From an uncultured Thermoguttaceae bacterium (lineage in GTDB: Bacteria; Planctomycetota; Planctomycetia; Pirellulales; Thermoguttaceae), in assembly GCA_937951625.1 (NCBI GenBank), contig CALFBP010000018.1, positions 1-64,000 on the forward strand: a DNA stretch of 64,000 nt. Reading direction: 5' to 3'. The stretch's first letter is position 1; every line of letters starts with the position of its first letter. Made by a program: the position numbers and the translations under genes. The notes under the pieces are model-generated. The model searched no databases. It saw nothing but the letters and a program-made list of their open reading frames with translations, and had not been told where the DNA came from. Of the stretch, positions 42,101 through 50,471 are shown piece after piece.

Positions 42101-43159
42101 GTAATTGACCCGCAGCCGCGCGGCCTCGGCGGCTAGGCGTTCGGCCTCGGCGTAGTCGCGCCAACGCAGCAACGCATCGGCCTGCTCCAAGAGCAACCGG
42201 GCGTGTTGGCGTCGCCACGCTTCGCTCGTGCCGCGTTCATTTTTTTGCGCCATCAGGTCCGCGTAGGCGTTGATCGCCGCTTCGACTTTCTCGGGAGTGT
42301 CATCCGCAGGATTGAAGGCGGCACCCGACGCCCGGGCCTGCTGCACCTTCTGCATGGCCCGACGCGTATCGCCGACGGCCAAAGCTCGCCGGGCCTCCAG
42401 CAACAGATCGTTGCCAGCCATCGAGTCCACTCGTCGTTCCCCGCCGGCTTGACCCTCCATGGCGGGACCGCTCGAATGATGGCCGACAGCATCCACGGGC
42501 GGCAAGCGTTTGGGGCCGTGTCCGGCAAAGGGCATTTCCAAATCCTCCGGCCGAACGCCCATGCGCCGCAGGTCCGCGGCCAGCCGCTCGGGCGAGTCTT
42601 CGTTCGGACCGAAGGTGGCCGACTGTTCGGCTGCCTTGCGGTAATAATAGACTGCGCCGCTCAAATTGTTCCGAGCCATTTCGGTTCGGGCATTGAGAAT
42701 GTTCGCTTTGGCCACGGATTTGGGATCGTTGGATCCGGCGAAGGCATCCCCACCTCGAGCGAGGAACGGATCGGCCGGTGGCGCGCCGGTACGACTAGCC
42801 GCCTGGCCCGGTTGCCTGCCGACCGCTTGGTAGCGAGCCTCCAAATCGCGGCGGAGCCTTCGTGGCGTGTCCCCCAGGTGCAAGGCGCTATAAGGCACGT
42901 CCAATGCCTCGACCTGGGTGAGCAACTGATAAGCCGCGTCGAGGTCGTTTTCGGCCATGGCTCGCCGGGCTCGCAACATCAAGTCGTCGGCTTGTCGCCG
43001 ACGTTCCTCGACCCCGCTTGCTGCGGGTTGGTCGGCGTCCGTCCGATCGACCATGTTGCCCGATCCGTTCAGACGCGGCTGCGCCGAGACAAGGGCCGCC
43101 GAAAAACCCAGTGCCACTGTGAACAGTGCGGGCAGGATTCTTGCGGTGGACTTTAGCAC
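39170..43159 (-). CDS. TPR-type secretin, GspD/PilQ-like outer-membrane protein (1329 aa)
   Basis: GTG start at 43159 because AAAGGAG lies 6 bases before it and a signal peptide follows directly (LPALFTVALGFSAALVSA). Residues ~40-700 contain TPR-like repeats and long helical stretches ('EEAKFINNFANAMDVRSQ' near 640-660). Near 740 an N-domain begins: 'TPVSVQFENTPLAKVIDHL' and 'GVNFYLDPQG'. The secretin channel is near 960-1300: 'LQVTIEVRFITLNDNFFERI', 'QAPKVTLFNGQMAFV', and 'VPDGGTVLLGGIKR' at ~1256, then 'VPILNKIPYVNRLFKN'. Secretins form outer-membrane gates for type II secretion, type IV pili and related systems. No other secretion component is nearby, and planctomycetes often carry many such orphan secretins with enlarged TPR parts. 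Confidence 0.9.
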   Translation of the reverse strand: MLKSTARILPALFTVALGFSAALVSAQPRLNGSGNMVDRTDADQPAASGVEERRRQADDLMLRARRAMAENDLDAAYQLLTQVEALDVPYSALHLGDTPRRLRRDLEARYQAVGRQPGQAASRTGAPPADPFLARGGDAFAGSNDPKSVAKANILNARTEMARNNLSGAVYYYRKAAEQSATFGPNEDSPERLAADLRRMGVRPEDLEMPFAGHGPKRLPPVDAVGHHSSGPAMEGQAGGERRVDSMAGNDLLLEARRALAVGDTRRAMQKVQQARASGAAFNPADDTPEKVEAAINAYADLMAQKNERGTSEAWRRQHARLLLEQADALLRWRDYAEAERLAAEAARLRVNYNPYERRPETILDQVAAAKRQARAATSSSGVMPTGAESVAPATGFDFDRQASSAVYDPSRDPTRNILASNQQGEDVSAGQSASAMALYQQGEAALRAHDPKAALNFFRQAYARVHELDPFTARQLQDRLQLLSAATAPPRPSPDQLPMVDDVANKQQLLARQLSAEIGFQERTAERLRETDPKGAIAALEQAKAKVESAALDQASKDLFLRRIERQLAQTKKYIEDNQSKISQEELNRKVKQAVERDQQAKLDTQNKLAQMVDEYNTLRHEHRFAEMLVVAKRAMELDPENLVAQMMLEEAKFINNFANAMDVRSQKADGFIKALHNVDVASVPIDDSIPYVHGDAKTWKELSARRAKYAKEQGRKLSERELEIQQKLKTPVSVQFENTPLAKVIDHLGKLAGVNFYLDPQGLAEQGVSTDSPVTIDLRNEIKLESALNLILNPLHLSYVIKDEVLKITSEQYKNVQVYTKTYYVADLVIPIPNFVPNGNLGLAGAYKDAMSNVNFGGVGPFGASSSAPLAVVASRDGRKASAAIDPTVLAQISNGSRNATPTTTPVGGPGNMGGAAMADFDSLIDLITSTIQPTTWDEVGGPGSIAPFETNLSLVVSQTQEVHEEIADLLEQLRRIQDLQVTIEVRFITLNDNFFERIGVDFDFQLNDKTDHPGMQFGRMVGVGDPPGTEPVRDNRKNIFNEFGHEHSRTVGMSAPGVFQADLDIPFSQNSFGLAVPQFGGFTPEAGMQMGFAILSEIEAFFFINAAQGDRRSNVLQAPKVTLFNGQMAFVADTSNSPFVISVIPVVGDFAAAQQPVIVILSEGTFLTVQAVVSSDRRFVRLTVVPYFSTIGKVDTFTFTGSETSTTSSSQEGQQDQPNDNTRKANTTTTSRQGTTVQLPTYSFVTVTTTVSVPDGGTVLLGGIKRLSEGRNEFGVPILNKIPYVNRLFKNVGIGRETQSLMMMVTPRIIIQEEEEERLGIQQPPP

Positions 43160-43482
43160 ACGTTTCTCCTTTCGAAACTCGCAGGATTCACGCTTTTTTT
43201 CTTGGCGGTGGAGAACAGTTCCAAGTCGCAGCAGCCGCGGTGAACACGACGGGCGACTTGATGTTGGCATAGGGCTTTGAGTGATTCGGCAGAAGAGAGC
43301 GGGATAAATACTCGCGATGCCCAAATGGGTCAAGGGCAGTTCTAAAAAAAATCACGAAGGCATCACGCTGCCAAGCTCACCGCAGTCCGACGGCTCCCGC
43401 CCCACCATCCCGCTAAACAACGGGTCCCCGCCTTTCACTGCCAAAGCATGATTGGGGACACTTCAGATCCCTTCCCGAAAGT

Positions 43483-43505
43483 CCCCTCTTCCGCTCGAAG
43501 AGGGG
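43483..43505. repeat. Perfect hairpin CCCCTCTT...AAGAGGGG
   Basis: 8-bp arms at 43483-43490 and 43498-43505, 7-base loop. It lacks a neighbouring gene end and a T-tract, so it could be an RNA hairpin in a non-coding transcript. A similar C/G-rich hairpin at 51105-51138 is a likely terminator. Confidence 0.4.
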
Positions 43506-44065
43506 CAAGATAACCCAAGATCTTTTCAGACGACACGAAAAAATGCTTGCGTAATAGCTGTCGCCACCTCCGGTTGCTCTCTCCCATTCGCGGTAGACGG
43601 GACGTTGTGGGAAAAGCACTTAACTCGAGCTTTCGAGATGATTAAGGGCGTTGAACCAGCGATTTCGAAACACCAACCTCTCATGGTGGGCAAGCCAGCA
43701 CCGAAGTAGGCTGCCATAATCGCGGCACCCGAGGGACTGAAAATCTTTGCACGCCGCGCCGGAGCGATTTGCCATGCCCGAAAAAGGTGAACAAGTGCCG
43801 AGGCCTAGGTGCTGCGAGTTCGTAACTCCCGTCGAGGCGTGTAGTTAGACGCTGGGGCCGCAACACGGGGAAATAGGCCGACTCGCTTGAGCCAAAATGC
43901 ATTGGGGTAACAAAGATTCTCATCCAACGGCTGAATCCCCCTCGCAATAGCAAGTTGCCAACTAACCATTTCGAAGGATTTTTTTGTTGACAGCTATGTC
44001 ACCACAAGGAAAAATCGACAGGTAGTAAACTCCAATTATCAAGTTTCTTTTCTGCCAAGTTTTAC

Positions 44066-44077
44066 CGTTAAGTTTTC
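44066..44077. repeat. Direct repeat CGTTAAGTTTTC, copy 1
   Basis: Twelve bases identical to 44099-44110, 33 bases apart (about three helical turns). Both lie in the A+T-rich leader of the repeat-protein gene. Confidence 0.55.
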
Positions 44078-44098
44078 TATTTTTTCTATTTTCTCAAA

Positions 44099-44110
44099 CG
44101 TTAAGTTTTC
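44099..44110. repeat. Direct repeat CGTTAAGTTTTC, copy 2
   Basis: Second copy, two bases before the AGGAG ribosome-binding site (44112-44116) of the gene at 44125. A protein bound here would block translation initiation or late transcription. Confidence 0.55.
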
Positions 44111-44124
44111 CAGGAGAATCCACC

Positions 44125-47100
44125 ATGCGCCGGTTCCAGCACGCCCGAAGGAAGAATAGTGGGTTGTTTTTTGGTTTGATCCGTAGTTTATTCAGCGGTC
44201 GCACCTTGTTTGGAAGCGACTTCAGCGGGGCCAAGCGAAGCAAAACTTCGCACCGTCGCTTGCGTTTGGAAGGATGCGAAGAGCGACGGCTTTTGACCGT
44301 CACCATCAACTGGGCGAATCCAGTTCTCACGTTGACCAGCGACGCCGCGAGCGACTCCGTGAGCGTAGTCGGCCGGGCCTCGTATGTCGATATTTTCGTC
44401 AACAACAATTTTCAGGCGAGGCTCCAGACCGCCAACGCCAACAACGTCGGGGAGATCCGATTTGACGGTGGCGGCGGGACCGATTCACTCACCGTGCAAG
44501 GCATCCAGCCCACCGGCACGCTATTGATTGGATCGGTGGGCAACGAACTGCTCAGCGTCGAGAACCTCACGGTCGTCAACGGCAACAACGTAACGGTCCG
44601 CAATGGTAGCGATGCTTTGAACTTCGGCCTTTCCAAGTTCAACGGGAGCCTGTCGGTCTTTTCGGGCGGCTCCCTCACGCAATCCGGCGCTTTGTCGGTG
44701 AACGGCGTTGCGACTTTCACAATTACCGGGGCAGGCAATGACATCACCCTGGATAACCCAGCGAATAACTTCAATGGTACGGTGACAATCGTCGCGGGCG
44801 GGGCTGGCCAGGACGTTTCCCTCCGGGATGTGAATGGGATTGTGCTTGGAAATGTCAACGTCGGCGGCAACCTCTCGATTGTCGCCAACAACAATTCCAC
44901 GAAGCGCGTGGCGATCTCCCAGACGGGTGCCAGTACGGTAACGGTCGCCGGTTCCACAACACTTACGGTCGGTTCCGCCAGCACGATTACCTTGAACAAC
45001 GCCGGCAACGATTTCCACGGCCCGGCCGGCAGCCTATCCGTAACGGCCGGGGCGAACGCCACACTGCGCGACACCGGGGCCTTGAATCTTGGGACCTCGA
45101 ATCTGAGCGGTAATCTCACCGTCATTGCAGGTGGCGACGTGACCGACGCCGGAAATCTGGTTGTTGGCAAGGTGGCCACGTTCACCGCCACCAATGTGAT
45201 TTTGGACCAGGCCAACAACGATTTCGGCACCGTCGCTGCCACGGCCGGTACAGTGACCCTTAATGATATGAACTCCGTCGTCCTGGGCCCGATCAACGCT
45301 GCGGATTTGAACGTGACCGCAAACGGGGCGATCACGCAAAAGGCCGCCTTGGTCGTCACCGGAACTACCACACTCGACGCTGGCGCGTCGAACGACATCA
45401 CGCTCAGCAAGTCGACCAACAACTTCAACGTGGTGCGGATCGTTGCGGCCGACGACGTGATTCTCCGCGATAGCAACGCGATTCAGATCGCTCCCGATGC
45501 GTCCACGACAACCGTTTCGGGCAACCTCACGGTGACCGCAGGTGGTGCGATCACGGAGGGAACCGGCAACGTCCTGGTGACCGCCGGCAAGACCACGCTC
45601 AAGGGAACGGTCATCACCCTCAACAGCCCCGCCAACAACTTCAACGAAGTAGCCATCACGTCGGGAACGAACGTTACCATTCAAGACGTTGATGCCCTTA
45701 TCCTGGCGGCTTCAAAAATCTCCGGCGCGTTGACGGTTCAGACCGGCGGCGAGCTGAGCCAATCGGGCCCGCTGTCGGTCAAGTCGGGAGCGACCACGCT
45801 GAATGCTGGCGTTAATGACATCGTTTTGAACCACCCAGGCAACGATTTCCTGAGCGTCGCTATCCCCAACGCGAACCAGGTGACCCTTCGCGACACCAAC
45901 GCAATCGTGCTGGGACCATCTAACATCGCCGGCGATTTGAATGTTCAGGCGAATCTCAATGCCAGTAATCGACTGGCAATTTCGCAGTCGGCCGCGCTCG
46001 TTATCGGCGGCAACACCAAGTTGGAAGTTGGATCGAATAGCACCATTACGCTCAACAATCCGGGCAATGAGCTGCATGGTCCCGCCGGAAATGTCTCGGT
46101 CGTGGCCGGCGCGAATGCAACCCTTCGCGACGCTACCGCTGTTCGCTTAGGCGCCTCAACGCTGACCGGCAACCTCAACGTCACCGCTGGCGGCGCTGTC
46201 ACTCAAGACGGCCCCTTGACAGTCGCCAAGACGGCGACTTTCACGGCCGGGGCCAACAGTATCACGCTGGACGATGCGGACAACGATTTCGGCACGCTGG
46301 CTGTGACCAGCGCCAACAACGTGACCGTCAACGACAAGAACGCGATCATCCTCGGCGCCTCGACCGTCAGCGGCGCGCTGGTCGTGACAACCGACGGCGC
46401 GATCACGCAAAGCGGCGCCTTGACCGTCACCGGGCCTGCCACGCTCAGTGCGGGCGCGGCCAACGATATCGTCCTGCTCCACGCGGCTAATGACTTCTCG
46501 AGCATCGGTATTGATTCGGCGGGCAATGTGGCCCTGCGCGACGCCAACGCGATTGATCTCGCCTTGTCCACGATTTCCGGGACCTTGGGCGTAACCTCCG
46601 GGGGCGACATCACGGACAGCGGCGCCTTGGACGTAGCTGGGAAGGCCACGCTGAACGCCGGGGTAGCCAACGACATCACCCTGGACCACGTCAACAACAA
46701 CCTCGGCGAAGTATCCATCGTGGCCGCCCTGAACGTGGTGCTCGTCAACAGCGACGCTCTGATCCTCGCGGCTTCGACCATCTCCGGCACGCTGGATGTG
46801 ACCCTCGCGGCGGCCGCCAGCGGCGGGATCAGCCAGAGCGGCGCGCTGACCGTCGTCGGCACGGCTACCTTCGACGTGCCCGGCAACGAAATCACGCTCA
46901 CCAACGCAGCCAACAATTTCTCCACCGTGGCCATCCTCGATGCCACGAACGCCTCGCTCCGCGACATCAATGCGATCGAACTCGGCAGCGCTGCCGACGG
47001 TTTGACCGTGACGGGCAACCTGACGGTGACCGCGGGTGGGGCCATCACCGACGGCGGCACGCTCGACGTGGGCGGACTCACGGCGCTTGCCACCAGCCCC

Positions 47101-47838
47101 TTGGCCAACATCACGCTCGATACCCCCACGAACTCGTTCGCCAACGCAGTGGCGATCGCCTCAGCCCAAAACGTGACCCTCTATGCTACCGGCGGTCTGA
47201 CGCTCGGGGCCTCGACGATCTCCGGCGCCTTGAGCGTGACCCTTGCGGGTGTAGGCGATCTGACCCAAACCGGCGCGCTCGTAGTGGGGGGACTGACCAC
47301 CCTTACCGCCTTGGGGAACAACATCGACCTCAGCGATGCCGACAACAAATTTACCACGGTGAGCGTCGCGTCCGCCAATAACGTGACGCTGCGGGACGCC
47401 AACGACGTGGATCTTGGAGCGATGATTGTTGCCGGTGCTCTGAGCGTGACCGCCAACGGCTCGATCACGGACAGCGGCATCTTGGGGGTGACGGGCAACG
47501 CGACCTTCAAAGCCGACGCCGACGGAAACGCCACGGGCGACATCGTGCTCGACAGCGTCTCCTCTTTCAATGGTACGCTGTCGGTCCAAGGCGGTGTGAA
47601 CGTCCAGGTCTATAACAACGTGGCGACCCGGCTGGGCGACCTCTTCGCCACGGGCAACCTGTCGATCACGGGCAACGACGACCTGGACAACGGCCCGTCG
47701 GGCGGACCCTATGGGATCGTGAGCGTCGTTGGCGATGTCAAACTGGACATCGGGACGAACGACATGTTCCTCAACCAGAATGGTTGGTCCTACGGCACGC
47801 TGACGCTGATCTGCGGCTCCTTGACGCCGCTGCCGTAA
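44125..47838 (+). CDS. Planctomycete LEPR-type surface protein with ~15 tandem beta repeats (1237 aa)
   Basis: ATG 44125 with AGGAG 9 bases before it. The N-terminus is basic and long (RRKNSGLFFGLIRSLFSG) and then has 'RLRLEGCEERRLLTVTI', the planctomycete export-type signature. From ~150 to the end there are 14 full repeats and a partial 15th of ~66-80 residues, each built as 'L.V...G.IT.SGAL.V.G.ATL..G...ITL....N.F..V.I..A.NVTLRD.NAI.LG.S..SG'. The glycine/aspartate-rich, aromatic-poor pattern predicts a parallel beta-helix or adhesin-like rod. Repeats 2 and 7 share a rarer longer form ('HGPAG..SV.AGANATLRD'). There is no C-terminal anchor, dockerin or PEP-CTERM-like motif; the frame ends inside repeat-like sequence at CGSLTPLP. 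It may be secreted or cell-wall bound. Confidence 0.85.
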   Translation: MRRFQHARRKNSGLFFGLIRSLFSGRTLFGSDFSGAKRSKTSHRRLRLEGCEERRLLTVTINWANPVLTLTSDAASDSVSVVGRASYVDIFVNNNFQARLQTANANNVGEIRFDGGGGTDSLTVQGIQPTGTLLIGSVGNELLSVENLTVVNGNNVTVRNGSDALNFGLSKFNGSLSVFSGGSLTQSGALSVNGVATFTITGAGNDITLDNPANNFNGTVTIVAGGAGQDVSLRDVNGIVLGNVNVGGNLSIVANNNSTKRVAISQTGASTVTVAGSTTLTVGSASTITLNNAGNDFHGPAGSLSVTAGANATLRDTGALNLGTSNLSGNLTVIAGGDVTDAGNLVVGKVATFTATNVILDQANNDFGTVAATAGTVTLNDMNSVVLGPINAADLNVTANGAITQKAALVVTGTTTLDAGASNDITLSKSTNNFNVVRIVAADDVILRDSNAIQIAPDASTTTVSGNLTVTAGGAITEGTGNVLVTAGKTTLKGTVITLNSPANNFNEVAITSGTNVTIQDVDALILAASKISGALTVQTGGELSQSGPLSVKSGATTLNAGVNDIVLNHPGNDFLSVAIPNANQVTLRDTNAIVLGPSNIAGDLNVQANLNASNRLAISQSAALVIGGNTKLEVGSNSTITLNNPGNELHGPAGNVSVVAGANATLRDATAVRLGASTLTGNLNVTAGGAVTQDGPLTVAKTATFTAGANSITLDDADNDFGTLAVTSANNVTVNDKNAIILGASTVSGALVVTTDGAITQSGALTVTGPATLSAGAANDIVLLHAANDFSSIGIDSAGNVALRDANAIDLALSTISGTLGVTSGGDITDSGALDVAGKATLNAGVANDITLDHVNNNLGEVSIVAALNVVLVNSDALILAASTISGTLDVTLAAAASGGISQSGALTVVGTATFDVPGNEITLTNAANNFSTVAILDATNASLRDINAIELGSAADGLTVTGNLTVTAGGAITDGGTLDVGGLTALATSPLANITLDTPTNSFANAVAIASAQNVTLYATGGLTLGASTISGALSVTLAGVGDLTQTGALVVGGLTTLTALGNNIDLSDADNKFTTVSVASANNVTLRDANDVDLGAMIVAGALSVTANGSITDSGILGVTGNATFKADADGNATGDIVLDSVSSFNGTLSVQGGVNVQVYNNVATRLGDLFATGNLSITGNDDLDNGPSGGPYGIVSVVGDVKLDIGTNDMFLNQNGWSYGTLTLICGSLTPLP

Positions 47839-47856
47839 ACGGTCGGTTTATCTCAC

Positions 47857-47907
47857 CCTTCCCGCCCCCGCGCGCCGGGAGCGGGGAGGCAGTGAGGAAG
47901 TTTTTTT
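47857..47907 (+). terminator. Probable terminator after the repeat protein
   Basis: A C-rich/G-rich imperfect stem (CCTTCCCGCCCCC with GGGAGCGGGGAGG) near 47857-47890 is followed by AAGTTTTTTTCCC. The stem is not perfect, so this is a moderate call. Confidence 0.5.
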
Positions 47908-47970
47908 CCCCTCGCGGCTCGACGTGTAGCGCCACCGACGGCGAAAAACCGATGTCGCAGGTCATCGACT

Positions 47971-48594
47971 TCATTCGCTTCGGTCTTCGGCCACGCACGA
48001 TCCGTCGGGACTGAGGTGATATCGCGCGCCGCAAACCTCGCAGCGAGCAACGCCCGAGGCATCGAAATCCAATCGCTGGGCGGCGCATCGGCACATCCAA
48101 CCGATCTGGCGAGCAGGCACGCCCGCGACCAAGGCATAAGCGGGCACGTCGCGGGTGACCACCGCCCCGGCGGCCACGAAGGCATACTCGCCAATCGTGT
48201 GACCACACACGATCGTGCAATTCGCTCCCAGCGTGGCGCCCCGTTTGACCAGCGTGGGGCGATACTCACTCTTGCGCACGATCTCGCTGCGAGGGTTGTT
48301 CACATTGGTGAACACCATCGAGGGGCCGCAGAACACGTGATCTTCAAGGATCACGCCATCGTAGAGCGAGACGTTGTTCTGGATTTTCACCCCATCGCCG
48401 ATCACGACCGTGGAGGCCACCACCACGTTCTGACCCAATGTGCAATGGCGCCCGATCTTCGCCCCCTTCATGATGTGGCAAAAGTGCCAGATTTTGGTGC
48501 CCTCGCCGATCGTGCAAGGCTGGTCGATGTAGGCGCTTTCGTGGGCGAAGTAGCGGATCTGGGATGATTCCGTCGCGACGACTGATTCGCTCAT
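47971..48594 (-). CDS. Left-handed beta-helix N-acetyltransferase with C-terminal zinc-ribbon-like tail (207 aa)
   Basis: ATG 48594. Hexapeptide-repeat pattern: '[20 protein letters not shown]', '[20 protein letters not shown]', '[20 protein letters not shown]' and '[10 protein letters not shown]'. The '[10 protein letters not shown]' loop is typical of WbpD/WlbB-like enzymes, which acetylate 3-amino groups of UDP-2-acetamido-3-amino-sugar acids for surface polysaccharide. The final ~40 residues add '[22 protein letters not shown]', a four-Cys ribbon. The tail is common in this family's aminosugar branch. No glycosyltransferase cluster is nearby. Confidence 0.9.
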   Translation of the reverse strand: MSESVVATESSQIRYFAHESAYIDQPCTIGEGTKIWHFCHIMKGAKIGRHCTLGQNVVVASTVVIGDGVKIQNNVSLYDGVILEDHVFCGPSMVFTNVNNPRSEIVRKSEYRPTLVKRGATLGANCTIVCGHTIGEYAFVAAGAVVTRDVPAYALVAGVPARQIGWMCRCAAQRLDFDASGVARCEVCGARYHLSPDGSCVAEDRSE

Positions 48595-48773
48595 CGGGTC
48601 CGTCCGTGAAAGAAAAAAAACGGCTCAAAGGCAAGAAATCAATAGAACGACGGCTTTGTTGAGTCGCCCTAATCTTCCCAGTATCATAGCAAAGGGAAAA
48701 CTTGGAACGAAAGGCCGTTTTCCCTGAAAACCAGGGGAAGGGGGCCGCACGCCTTTTCGTCGCGGAAATCGTC

Positions 48774-50114
48774 ATGAGCGAGTCGTCCCCGATGGCCGAC
48801 GACGTCCGTATGCGGGGGTTTACTCGTCGGACCCCGGTTCGTGATGCGCTAAAGTGGCTGGATCAGCAAATACACCAACTTCCCGCGGAACTCGTTTCCC
48901 TGCACGCAGCGGCAGGACGTGTTTTGGCGGTCGACGTCACCAGCTCGGTGAACGTGCCGTCTTTCGATCGGGCGATGATGGACGGATTCGCGGTCCGCGC
49001 CGCCGACACGTTGGGAGCGGGACCGCTGCGTCGCATGGCTTTGCAGGTCATCGGGACGGCGATGCCAGGCCGGGCCTTTGAGGGAGTGGTTGGACCGGGC
49101 CAGGCCGTCCGCATCATGACCGGCGCCCCGATGCCTAAAGGCGCCGATGCCGTCTTGCCCGCCGAATTCACCGAGGCCCAAACAGAGATGGTTTTCGCTC
49201 TGGGCGAGGTCTCGCCGTTGAAACACGTGGGCCGGGCGGGGGAGGACATCGCCGCGGGCGCGACCGTTTTCGCTGCCGGCAGGGTGCTTCGCCCCCAAGA
49301 CCTCGGTGTGCTTTCCTCGATCGGTTTTGCCCAAGTGAGCGTGGTTCGGCGGCCTCGCGTGCGGATCGTGGTGACGGGCAATGAGCTTCTGCCAGCGGGC
49401 TGCCTACCGGACTCGGCGAGAAGTCAGCCCCCTACTGATGAACCCCCGTCTGTACGCGCCGACCTTGTTACGAATCGATTGCCCGAGTCCACCGCGGAGG
49501 ACGTGAACTGTTACAGGATCCCCGATGCCAACGGCCCGATGCTGGCGGCGCTCGTCGCTCGCGACGGGGGCATTCCAGTTCAGCCCGGCCTCGTCCCAGA
49601 CGACCCAGAGGCGATCCTCGCAGCGATGCGCAGCGAAGCCGACGTGGTGTTGGTTTCCGGGGGATCGAGCGTTGGCATGGAAGATCACGCCGCGGTCCTG
49701 CTTGCCCAGCACGGCCACTTGCCCATCCACGGCATTGCCATGCGTCCGAGTAGCCCGACGGGAATGGGATTGCTCGACGGACGGTTGGTGTTCCTGTTGC
49801 CGGGCAATCCCGTGTCGTGCCTGACCGCCTACGATTTCTTCGCTGGTCGAGCCATCCGTCGCATGGGCGGGAGGTCCGCGGATTGGCCTTACCGCCGCAT
49901 AGTCGCCCCGCTTGCGCGAAAGATCGTCTCGGTGATTGGCCGATTGGATTATGCCCGCGTACGCATGATCGACGGCCGCGTCCATCCCCTGGCGATTGGT
50001 GGGGCCGCGATCCTCTCTTCCACGACCCGCGCCGACGGCTTCGTCATCGTCCCCGACGACAGTGAGGGATATGCCGCCGGCTGTGATGTCGAGGTTTTCC
50101 TGTACGACGCCTGA
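48774..50114 (+). CDS. moeA: Molybdopterin molybdenumtransferase MoeA (446 aa)
   Basis: I choose ATG 48774; a TTG 72 bases upstream is in frame but adds non-conserved residues. Landmarks of MoeA: 'SVNVPSFDRAMMDGFAVRA' (~60-80), 'GQAVRIMTGAPMPKGADAV', 'VVTGNELLPAG', the MoaB/MogA-type core 'EADVVLVSGGSSVGMEDHAA' (~290-310), and 'GRLVFLLPGNPVSCLTAYDF'. MoeA inserts molybdate into adenylated molybdopterin. A 60-residue hydrophilic insertion after TGNELL (~220-260) is longer than usual. No other molybdopterin gene is in the window. Confidence 0.93.
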   Translation: MSESSPMADDVRMRGFTRRTPVRDALKWLDQQIHQLPAELVSLHAAAGRVLAVDVTSSVNVPSFDRAMMDGFAVRAADTLGAGPLRRMALQVIGTAMPGRAFEGVVGPGQAVRIMTGAPMPKGADAVLPAEFTEAQTEMVFALGEVSPLKHVGRAGEDIAAGATVFAAGRVLRPQDLGVLSSIGFAQVSVVRRPRVRIVVTGNELLPAGCLPDSARSQPPTDEPPSVRADLVTNRLPESTAEDVNCYRIPDANGPMLAALVARDGGIPVQPGLVPDDPEAILAAMRSEADVVLVSGGSSVGMEDHAAVLLAQHGHLPIHGIAMRPSSPTGMGLLDGRLVFLLPGNPVSCLTAYDFFAGRAIRRMGGRSADWPYRRIVAPLARKIVSVIGRLDYARVRMIDGRVHPLAIGGAAILSSTTRADGFVIVPDDSEGYAAGCDVEVFLYDA

Positions 50115-50471
50115 GCTTGAGCCTTGCCTTTCTGGCGTAAATTCAAAGGGGGGGCATTGCCCACCCTGCGATGCTGTGATGCTAGAATGACGGGTTGAAT
50201 GTCCAGTTCGCCGGGTGCGGGGTAGAACACTTGATTCGCTTGTTTTCCAGCACTTTTGAGCAATTTTAAGGGGTGCGGATTGACAAATTCGGGCTACCTG
50301 CATAAATAGCCATCAAGAGACAGGCCGATTTTGGGCCTGGCCGTTGTCTTGGAGAGGAACGGCTGTTGAGGGGAAGGTTTTGTTTTTGGCGGGGAGGCCC
50401 GCGGGAAAATGCCTTCCTCGTTCGGCCACATGGATTTACACACTCTAGTTTGACACGAGGAGGACCTACGG
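50115..50471. other. Leader region of the peroxiredoxin gene
   Basis: 357 bases without a gene. It has the promoter at 50280-50308, an extended -10-like TGC-TAGAAT at 50180-50188 with a poor -35, and inverted repeats CAGGCC/GGCCTG around 50321-50343. If transcription starts near 50315 the untranslated leader is over 150 bases long, unusual for a housekeeping gene. Confidence 0.5.
50280..50308 (+). promoter_or_regulatory. Candidate promoter for the peroxiredoxin gene
   Basis: Perfect TTGACA (50280-50285), 17-base spacer, TAAATA (50303-50308; 3 of 6 matches). Moderate support. Confidence 0.4.

Larger units (their letters stand above)
43160..44124. other. 965-base intergenic region with hairpin and A+T-rich leader
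   Basis: No supported gene. Contents: promoter space for the secretin (minus) and for the repeat protein (plus), an 8-bp perfect hairpin at 43483-43505, a weak TTGACA (43987-43992) with an A-rich -10 region (43010 offset by 17 bases, at 44010-44015), and the 12-base direct repeat listed separately. The last ~150 bases are unusually A+T-rich. Confidence 0.5.

Noticed and set aside
44412-47589. Long minus-strand frames antisense to the repeat protein
   Set aside because: They repeat with the same periodicity only because the plus-strand gene is repetitive.
47784-48014. Possible continuation of the repeat protein in another frame
   Set aside because: The frame has no repeat units and no anchor motif, so it does not rescue a C-terminus.
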